DNA of 25,259 bases, taken from positions 1 through 25,259 of the IMG/VR virus record IMGVR_UViG_3300034102_000007; one strand, written 5' to 3'. Below, one piece after another: positions 1 to 4,927 of this stretch (the stretch's first letter is position 1; every line of letters starts with the position of its first letter). This stretch comes from a virus. Below the pieces are notes generated by a model that did not search any database, was not told where the DNA came from, and worked only from the letters and a program-made list of their open reading frames with translations. The position numbers were made by a program, and so were the translations under genes.

Positions 1-79
1 TCCAGAATGATTTTGCATCTTCAAAAGCATCTGCATAGAACTTAGTCCAGTAGTTTTTAATATCAGTATAGTTTAACAT
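1..79 (-). CDS. Partial small protein, N-terminal 26 residues only
   Basis: An ATG at 79 opens a frame that runs off the left edge of the window; the visible protein begins MLNYTDIKNYWTKFYADAF and is rich in aromatic and acidic residues. A good ribosome-binding site (GGAGAA, five to six bases before the ATG) supports the start. It continues the minus-strand gene row after the 34-aa membrane protein. I do not recognise the family from this fragment; an amphipathic helix-rich protein is plausible but not shown. Confidence 0.6.
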   Translation of the reverse strand, partial: MLNYTDIKNYWTKFYADAFEDAKSFW

Positions 80-84
80 TATAT

Positions 85-126
85 TCTCCATTGGTTAATG
101 GAAACTATATATGTTGCAGTGCAACA
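85..126. promoter_or_regulatory. Intergenic leader with dyads upstream of the leftmost gene
   Basis: Between the 34-aa membrane protein and the partial gene lie two symmetric elements: CCATT-ggtt-AATGG (88-101) and TGTTGCA-g-TGCAACA (112-126), the latter a perfect 7+1+7 dyad. The 14 bases at 85-98 (minus strand TTAACCAATGGAGA) recur exactly in the leader of the major capsid gene at 18855-18868, where they also end in the ribosome-binding site. An operator or RNA-processing role is possible; the sequence alone does not decide. Confidence 0.35.
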
Positions 127-136
127 AATTTCAAGT

Positions 137-241
137 CTATTTTAAATGAGATCTGATAGATTCAATAGCTTTACTGATTTCATCTTTATAAGCGTAACCA
201 ATGAAACCTCCAGCTAGTAAACCAATAATAAGTGTAATCAT
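137..241 (-). CDS. 34-aa single-pass membrane microprotein
   Basis: The frame reads MITLIIGLLAGGFIGYAYKD and then a charged, amphipathic C-terminal tail to a TAG at 139-137. Residues 2-18 form one hydrophobic, glycine-rich segment (GLLAGGFIGY), enough for one membrane span, followed by a cytoplasmic-looking helix with Lys, Asp, Glu and Arg. The ATG lies one base after the stop of the glycosyltransferase gene, so translation is probably coupled; only a weak AAGAAA precedes it. Short glycine-rich membrane proteins of this kind are common in marine phages. A holin-like or membrane-anchor role is possible but unproven. Confidence 0.6.
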   Translation of the reverse strand: MITLIIGLLAGGFIGYAYKDEISKAIESIRSHLK

Positions 242-242
242 A

Positions 243-998
243 TTATTTCTTGTTTAGTTGAGTCATGAACATACCATGATATTCCGTAGAACCCAAGTGT
301 GTAATTGGTGTAGAAAGATCTGTCCAGATTTCGCCACCGCATTCTTCCCATAATCTACAGAAGTAATAGTCTTCAGATAAGAATCTGTTAACTCCATCTT
401 TTTCTTTATAAATTCCGACAGGAAAAAAATCAAACGCATTCTGGGAGTTTTCTATTCCTGTTCTTAGATCTGGTTTGTATTTAAGCTGAGGATTCTTATC
501 CATGATTGTAGTAAACACCTCACGTTTAATTAACATAAAACCTGTAGCTGATTCTTTAACACGAGCAAATCCATTTTTAAATTCTGTATTAGGATATAGA
601 TTAACATTAAACTGCAATAGATAATCACGCATTGTCTGTTCATCTATATTATTATTCTTCTTGATACGATCTAATAATTGCTGCCAGTAAAATCCTTTGA
701 CAGGATAAGTGCATGTAACAACTTCTTTATTAAATTCTATAACTCTTAAAAGATTCTGTAATGTAAATCCTATATCAGCATCAATAAATAATAAGTGTGT
801 TCCATTAAATTCTTTATTATCTAAGAACTTAGTTACAAACTTATTTCTAGCACGATTGATTAAAGATTCAGTTGGAAGTGTTTCTATTCTAAGATTGTGT
901 CCCATATCATTTAAAGGTTTGATGCAATTAAATAATGAATGGAATGTCAGATTGCTGACGTTACCACCATAACATGGAATTGCTATTAGAATATTCAT
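243..998 (-). CDS. GT-A-fold glycosyltransferase-like protein
   Basis: This 251-aa protein starts MNILIAIPCYGG, the usual first beta strand of nucleotide-sugar-binding GT-A folds. It has the NRARN segment (residues 48-52) and a DxD-type metal/nucleotide-sugar motif, FIDADIGF (71-78, DAD at 73-75). A second acidic cluster, SEDYYFCRLW (around 208-217), resembles the ED motif of GT2-like enzymes. The expected activity is transfer of a sugar to an unknown acceptor, in the host cytoplasm. Its position next to the fibre-tip genes suggests modification of a fibre or of host surface glycan, which is inference. It is divergent from the plus-strand fibre cassette; no strong ribosome-binding site precedes the ATG. 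Specificity cannot be read from sequence. Confidence 0.7.
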   Translation of the reverse strand: MNILIAIPCYGGNVSNLTFHSLFNCIKPLNDMGHNLRIETLPTESLINRARNKFVTKFLDNKEFNGTHLLFIDADIGFTLQNLLRVIEFNKEVVTCTYPVKGFYWQQLLDRIKKNNNIDEQTMRDYLLQFNVNLYPNTEFKNGFARVKESATGFMLIKREVFTTIMDKNPQLKYKPDLRTGIENSQNAFDFFPVGIYKEKDGVNRFLSEDYYFCRLWEECGGEIWTDLSTPITHLGSTEYHGMFMTQLNKK

Positions 999-1024
999 TG
1001 TTTTTTTATAAAATATTTAACACT

Positions 1025-1095
1025 TATTAATAAAAAATCAACGAGCATTTGCTACGCAAATAAACACCTCTCTATATTAATAAAAAATCAACGAG
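1025..1095. repeat. Pair of 21-bp direct repeats, 50 bp apart
   Basis: The same 21 bases, ending in AAAAAATCAACGAG, occur at 1025-1045 and 1075-1095, with starts exactly 50 bp apart. The second copy abuts the first base of the plus-strand fibre homology (GGTTCTGC at 1095). Between the copies lies a perfect dyad, ATTTGC-tac-GCAAAT (1047-1061). The repeats occupy the divergent region between the glycosyltransferase and the headless fibre cassette, so they may be recombination-site remnants or promoter/operator elements. On the minus strand each contains TTGATT, a possible -35. Confidence 0.75.
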
Positions 1096-1164
1096 GTTCT
1101 GCGGTACAAGTGTTAAGAGTGAATAGAATATTATGTAATATACTAGCTACTGCATTAGAGTTTG
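1095..1164 (+). repeat. Left arm of inverted repeat in fibre genes
   Basis: This stretch matches, in inverted orientation, the minus-strand fibre gene at 2714-2768. The order of matching blocks is GGTTCTGC (1095-1102), CAAGT, TTAAGAGT and AATAG with single mismatches between, then an exact 19-bp block GCTACTGCATTAGAGTTTG (1146-1164). The left arm carries 19 bases at 1127-1145 where the right arm has only four, a net gain of 15 bp or five codons. Both arms encode (V)QVLRVN..ATALEF in the same frame, so exchange between them keeps the reading frame. Confidence 0.85.
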
Positions 1165-1667
1165 GAACATTAGCTAGTGGAATATTACAAGTTAAGAAAA
1201 CATTAATTACATCTACTATTTCAACTACAGCTTCACACACAAGTTATACAGATGTTTCAGGATTTAGTGTTTCAATAACTCCAACTGCATCAAATAGTGT
1301 AATTTTGCTTTTAGGAATGATTAATAGTTCATCTGTTACAGATGGTGCTAATAGAATAAGATATAGATTATTAAGAGGTTCAACTGATATTACAGTACCA
1401 GATAGTCCAGGTTCAAGACAAACAGGTTTTTTTACAGTTGCTTATGAAACTGATGGTTACGAACCTACAAATGGTTCATTAATTTGGTGGGACACTCCAG
1501 CAACAACTTCATCAATTACATATAAATTACAAGTAACTCATAATTATACTCCTGGTACACAAGTAGCTTATATTAATCGTTCTCATTCACCAGATGGTGA
1601 CAATGTAGATAACGCTAGAACAGTATCTTCTATTGTTGCAATAGAAATATCAAACTCAATATTATAA
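1110..1667 (+). CDS. Alternative tail-fibre C-terminal module without its own N-terminus (probably silent)
   Basis: The frame encodes about 185 residues that look like the receptor-binding end of marine phage fibres: ATALEFGTLASGILQVKK, then a Thr/Ser-rich beta domain ending at a TAA at 1665-1667. Homology to the minus-strand fibre gene begins at its residue 74 (GSAxQVLRVN). The first possible start is a GTG inside that shared region with no ribosome-binding site, and the frame is open upstream without a proper start. It therefore looks like a stored fibre tip that becomes expressed only when joined to the 85-residue N-terminus of the 2178-2987 gene. The 1670-1972 gene follows directly. Alternatively it is a degraded relic, but the open frame and intact partner gene argue against decay. 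Confidence 0.7.
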   Translation: MLRVNRILCNILATALEFGTLASGILQVKKTLITSTISTTASHTSYTDVSGFSVSITPTASNSVILLLGMINSSSVTDGANRIRYRLLRGSTDITVPDSPGSRQTGFFTVAYETDGYEPTNGSLIWWDTPATTSSITYKLQVTHNYTPGTQVAYINRSHSPDGDNVDNARTVSSIVAIEISNSIL

Positions 1668-1669
1668 TT

Positions 1670-1972
1670 ATGAAAATAGATTTAGCACAAACAATATTAA
1701 AATTAAATCCAACTGCAAAAGTTTCAATAACAAATGATGTTTACGAAACTATTGTTTGGAATGATACACCAAAAATAGATTTAGAAACTATTTTGGCTAA
1801 ACAAAAAGAACTTCAAACAAATGAAGATTTAAAACAATACCAAAGAGATAGAGCTAAAGCATATCCTTCAATAGAAGAACAATTAGATTTACAATATTGG
1901 GATAAGGTTAATGGTACTGATACTTGGGAACAAGCTATCAATGCTGTTAAAGCACAATACCCTAAGTCTTAA
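1670..1972 (+). CDS. XkdW-like small protein, partner of the plus-strand fibre module
   Basis: This 100-aa protein ends with a recognisable signature: RAKAYPSIEEQLDLQYWDK, then WEQAINAVKAQYPK. This is the YPS..EQLD..YWD...G..W..AI..VK..YP pattern of XkdW-like tail proteins found after fibre genes in many phages. Such genes are thought to act in fibre assembly or attachment; the biochemical role is not established. It starts two bases after the stop of the fibre module, so the two form one cassette. Its TAA (1970-1972) interleaves with the TAA of the opposite gene (1971-1969) in the shared TTAA, giving an exact tail-to-tail junction. It has no clear ribosome-binding site and probably depends on coupling. 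Confidence 0.65.
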   Translation: MKIDLAQTILKLNPTAKVSITNDVYETIVWNDTPKIDLETILAKQKELQTNEDLKQYQRDRAKAYPSIEEQLDLQYWDKVNGTDTWEQAINAVKAQYPKS

Positions 1973-2169
1973 AGAATAGATTTAACTTCTTCTTCAGTTA
2001 AACCAAGTGCTGTAAGTTTTGCTAATGCACTTGCTTTAGCATCAATCTTAGCTTGTTTTTCTGCTTCGTAAGCTATTCTTTCTGCTTCATGTTTAATAGC
2101 ATCTTGCTCTCTTTGTGCTATTTCTTCAGCAGTTAAATCGTATTCTATATTATTAATTATTTTTTTCAT
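1969..2169 (-). CDS. Small fibre-partner protein of the minus-strand cassette
   Basis: This 66-aa protein begins MKKIINNIEYDLTAEEIAQR, has a helical Ala/Glu/Lys-rich middle (coiled-coil-like, about residues 14-50) and ends LAKLTALGLTEEEVKSIL. This layout is common downstream of tail-fibre genes in marine cyanophages and pelagiphages and is often taken as a fibre-associated or assembly protein. AGGA seven bases before the ATG, overlapping the stop of the fibre gene, supports the start and coupling. It is the positional counterpart of the plus-strand 1670-1972 gene, although the two sequences are not obviously alike. Confidence 0.7.
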   Translation of the reverse strand: MKKIINNIEYDLTAEEIAQREQDAIKHEAERIAYEAEKQAKIDAKASALAKLTALGLTEEEVKSIL

Positions 2170-2177
2170 ATTTTATC

Positions 2178-2987
2178 CTATGCTTTAATTCCGTAAAGTT
2201 TAAATGTACCAGCCATATTTCCACTATCTTGGAAAAAAGATATTCCACTTAAAGCACCAGTACTAGTTAATCTACCAAAACCAAATCTTCTATAATAATC
2301 TGCATTATTTTGATTAGTACTTGTGCCATCAAATATAATTGAAGGATATACGGCAGTACTTAATGGATTAGGAATTTGTATAATATAATTATGTGCAGTA
2401 ACTCCAGCATTATCCATATCCTGAGATAGAGCAATATAACTAACATCCCAACTACTTTCATTAGTGGCTACATCACTGCTACTTGAATTTCTCATAACTC
2501 TACCTGATGCATATCTATAATTTGAAGCTGTTACATCTGCATTACTTCTTCTAAATCTTACTCTTGGAAAACTACCAGCAGTCGCACAAGCATATCCATT
2601 AATATAAATAACATAATTATCGTAATCTGATGAAAAGTATCCATCAAAACTTACTGAAGCTGCAGAAGCAGTAGTTGTAGAAGCAAGTTTTACAAAATCA
2701 GAACTTACAGCAGCAAACTCTAATGCAGTAGCACCACTATTTACTCTTAATACTTGCGAAGCAGAACCGAGTGTAGTTAGTCCAGTTCCACCATTTGCTA
2801 CAGGTAGTGTTCCTGATAATTGAGATACACCGATTGTTTTATTTGTTAATGTTTGAGTTCCTGTTGTTGTTACAACTGTAGAAGGTAATGTTAATGTTGT
2901 TGCAGAAATGTCTAATGTTTGTCCAGAAGGTATTGTTATCGTACTACCTGTAGCAGCTTCAATTGAATTTACTTTAATCTTTGACAT
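2178..2987 (-). CDS. Short tail-fibre / tip protein, currently expressed version
   Basis: This 269-aa protein has a standard marine-phage fibre N-terminus: MSKIKVNSIEAATG, a Thr-rich beta part, TLTNKTI (46-52), SGTLPVANGGTGLTTLGSA (58-76), then LRVNSGATALEF. Residues 86-269 form the variable receptor-binding end, with beta-rich VSFDGYFSSDYDNYVIYING and RVRFRRSNADVTASNYRY segments. It probably sits at the distal end of the fibre, or is a second fibre, and recognises host surface sugars or proteins. Residues 74-91 carry the inverted-repeat arm shared with the plus-strand module; crossing over there would replace residue 86 onward. A weak AAGAAA precedes the ATG. It follows the long fibre gene by 37 bases. 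Confidence 0.8.
   Translation of the reverse strand: MSKIKVNSIEAATGSTITIPSGQTLDISATTLTLPSTVVTTTGTQTLTNKTIGVSQLSGTLPVANGGTGLTTLGSASQVLRVNSGATALEFAAVSSDFVKLASTTTASAASVSFDGYFSSDYDNYVIYINGYACATAGSFPRVRFRRSNADVTASNYRYASGRVMRNSSSSDVATNESSWDVSYIALSQDMDNAGVTAHNYIIQIPNPLSTAVYPSIIFDGTSTNQNNADYYRRFGFGRLTSTGALSGISFFQDSGNMAGTFKLYGIKA
2714..2768 (-). repeat. Right arm of inverted repeat in fibre genes
   Basis: Read on the minus strand, this stretch gives GGTTCTGC (2768-2761), a four-base variable piece, CAAGT, TTAAGAGT, AATAG and, four bases later, the exact 19-bp block also found at 1146-1164. The centre contains TGC-ttc-GCA, a short dyad similar to TGC-tac-GCA at 1050-1058. The arm lies within codons 74-92 of the short fibre gene, whose upstream part would be constant and downstream part variable after inversion. 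Confidence 0.85.
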
Positions 2988-3024
2988 ATTGTTTCTTTAT
3001 TATATTTTTAATTTTATTTCAATA

Positions 3025-4887
3025 CTATAATATTCTCAATTCACTACCACTTGCGATAGTCCAAGTAAAGCCTGAATTTACAGTAATTGGACCAAATAAA
3101 GCAGCATTAACTGTGCCAGCTACAGTAGTTGTTACGTCTGCTGTTATAGTATTATAGTTTGAAAAATAATCACCTTCAGTTGTAATATTTCCACCTTGTA
3201 ATGTAGTAAAAGATAATACTCCTGAACCATTAGTTTTTAATACTTGATTAGCAGATCCATCAGCTTGTGGATAAGATAAACCATCTAATACAACTGAACC
3301 AGTTCCATTAGGTGTAATGTTAATATTACCATTTGATACTGATACAATAGAATTACCATTAACATCTAAGTTACCACCTAGTTGAGGTGTACCATCTTGT
3401 ACAACATCTGTAATACCACCTGAAGTAATTGCTACCCAAGCAGAACCTGTGTAATATTTTAAATTACCTGCAGTTGTGTTGTAATATAAATCTCCAGCAT
3501 TAAGTGCATCACCATCATTATCTAATGTTGGATCATTAGCTTTAGCACCTAAGTATGTATCATCAAAACTATCTGTCGCAGATAGAGCTGCATCTCTTGC
3601 AGCGTTAGCCGCATTAGCTGCATTACTAGCAGTGTTAGCAAAGTTACTAGAATTGTTAGCAAAGTTTGATGAGTTGCTAGAATGGTTGCTAGATGCGTTA
3701 GCGAAGTTACTAGAATTAGCAGAATGATTAGAGCTATTACTTGCATGATTGCTAGAAGCATTGGCAAAGTTTGAACTGTTAGCCGCATGATTTGAACTGT
3801 TGTTTGCAAAGTTAGATGAATTGGCAGAATGATTAGATGAATTACTAGCATGATTAGATGCACTGTTTGAAAAATTACTTGAGTTAGCAGCATGATTAGC
3901 AGAAGCATTAGCTGAATTAGAACTATTGTTTGCAAAATTACTTGAGTTAGCTGAATGATTTGATGCTGAGTTTGCACTGTTACTAGAATTATTTGCAAAG
4001 TTAGAAGCATTGCTAGCAGCATTTACTGCAGCATTAGCATTAGCACTTACATCAGCTAAATAAGTTGAAGCTGTATTAGCTGAATTTGAAGCATTGTTTG
4101 CAAAATTAGAACTGTTTGCAGAATGATTAGCAGATGTATTGGCACTATTAGATGAGTTGTTAGCAAAATTAGATGAGTTAGAAGCATGATTGGCTGCAGC
4201 GTTAGCATTTGCAGATGCTGCTGCGTTATCTACAATTAAAGTATATTTAGCTGATTCAGCATTTGTAGTTAGTGGTTCAGCACCAACAGATGTGTGTGAA
4301 GTATTAACAATAAATATGTTTGCAGTAGATGTATCTTTAACTAGATCTCTAGCATTGTAAGTAGTAGCAGCTGCCCAGTTCCCTCTGTAAGTTCCAAGTT
4401 CTTGTGTAACTGATATTTCTCCACTTGCATCAAATGCTAAAATCTTATTAGCACGAGCAGTAGCACCTACATTAAACTCTGTAGATGTCATTGTATTTGT
4501 TTTAGATAACTTAATTGATCTTTGTAATTCTTCCTGAATTTCTTGAGCTATCATTGTAACTCTATCTAGAGCTTCTTCGTGTGAATTAGCAGGGAATGGA
4601 TCGTTTGCTACATAATCTGTTTCTTGTGTCTTTGTTGTATTTCTTTTTAAAACAACAGTCTGTCCAGTAACAGGAGCTGCTAAGAATGTAATGTTACCGC
4701 CTCCGGCACTACCAACACCAGATACTGTATAATCAGTTGTTTTAGTTTTTATTGTTTCAGTTCCATCAGAAGTACGAATAATAACCTGAATTTCATCATC
4801 ATCTAATATTTTAAATGTATAAGCAAATACAGTAGTTGAACTATTGCCACTGTAACTAACTTTAACTGTAGTTGATGATATTGTCAT
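3025..4887 (-). CDS. T7 gp17-like tail fibre with long heptad shaft
   Basis: Residues 1-130 of this 620-aa protein match the T7 fibre N-terminal (virion-attachment) domain: VSYSGNSSTTVFAYTFKIL, the YTVSGVGSAGGGNITF turn, TVVLKRNT, and the EEALDRVTMIAQEIQEELQRSIKL helix. Residues 221-435 form a repetitive Ser/Asn/Ala shaft with a seven-residue period (SANSSNF, ANNSSNS, ANTSANH and variants). Residues 436-620 form a beta-rich end (GDLYYNTTAGNLKYYTGSAW, GTPQLGGNLDVNGNSI, ITPNGTGSVVLDGL). The protein should be a trimer attached to the tail tube and should carry the tip protein or contact the host directly. AGGG six to seven bases before the ATG is a good ribosome-binding site. The repeated 21-bp units in the DNA make length change by slippage or recombination likely. 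Confidence 0.88.
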   Translation of the reverse strand: MTISSTTVKVSYSGNSSTTVFAYTFKILDDDEIQVIIRTSDGTETIKTKTTDYTVSGVGSAGGGNITFLAAPVTGQTVVLKRNTTKTQETDYVANDPFPANSHEEALDRVTMIAQEIQEELQRSIKLSKTNTMTSTEFNVGATARANKILAFDASGEISVTQELGTYRGNWAAATTYNARDLVKDTSTANIFIVNTSHTSVGAEPLTTNAESAKYTLIVDNAAASANANAAANHASNSSNFANNSSNSANTSANHSANSSNFANNASNSANTASTYLADVSANANAAVNAASNASNFANNSSNSANSASNHSANSSNFANNSSNSANASANHAANSSNFSNSASNHASNSSNHSANSSNFANNSSNHAANSSNFANASSNHASNSSNHSANSSNFANASSNHSSNSSNFANNSSNFANTASNAANAANAARDAALSATDSFDDTYLGAKANDPTLDNDGDALNAGDLYYNTTAGNLKYYTGSAWVAITSGGITDVVQDGTPQLGGNLDVNGNSIVSVSNGNINITPNGTGSVVLDGLSYPQADGSANQVLKTNGSGVLSFTTLQGGNITTEGDYFSNYNTITADVTTTVAGTVNAALFGPITVNSGFTWTIASGSELRIL

Positions 4888-4927
4888 AATTCCCTATATT
4901 AAATTCAATCGTTAATGTCTATCCTAT

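Noticed and set aside
1025-1164. Diversity-generating retroelement (template and variable repeat) for the two related fibre segments
   Set aside because: No reverse transcriptase is seen, the differences are not limited to template adenines, and the copies are inverted with fully different downstream domains.
3549-4022. 157-aa Leu/Ile/Thr-rich frame on the minus strand
   Set aside because: It is the shifted reading of the fibre shaft repeat; the main frame has a clear T7-type fibre start and ends.
3597-4226. CRISPR array because of regularly repeated units
   Set aside because: The units are coding heptads (21 bp) with no unique spacers and sit inside a fibre gene.
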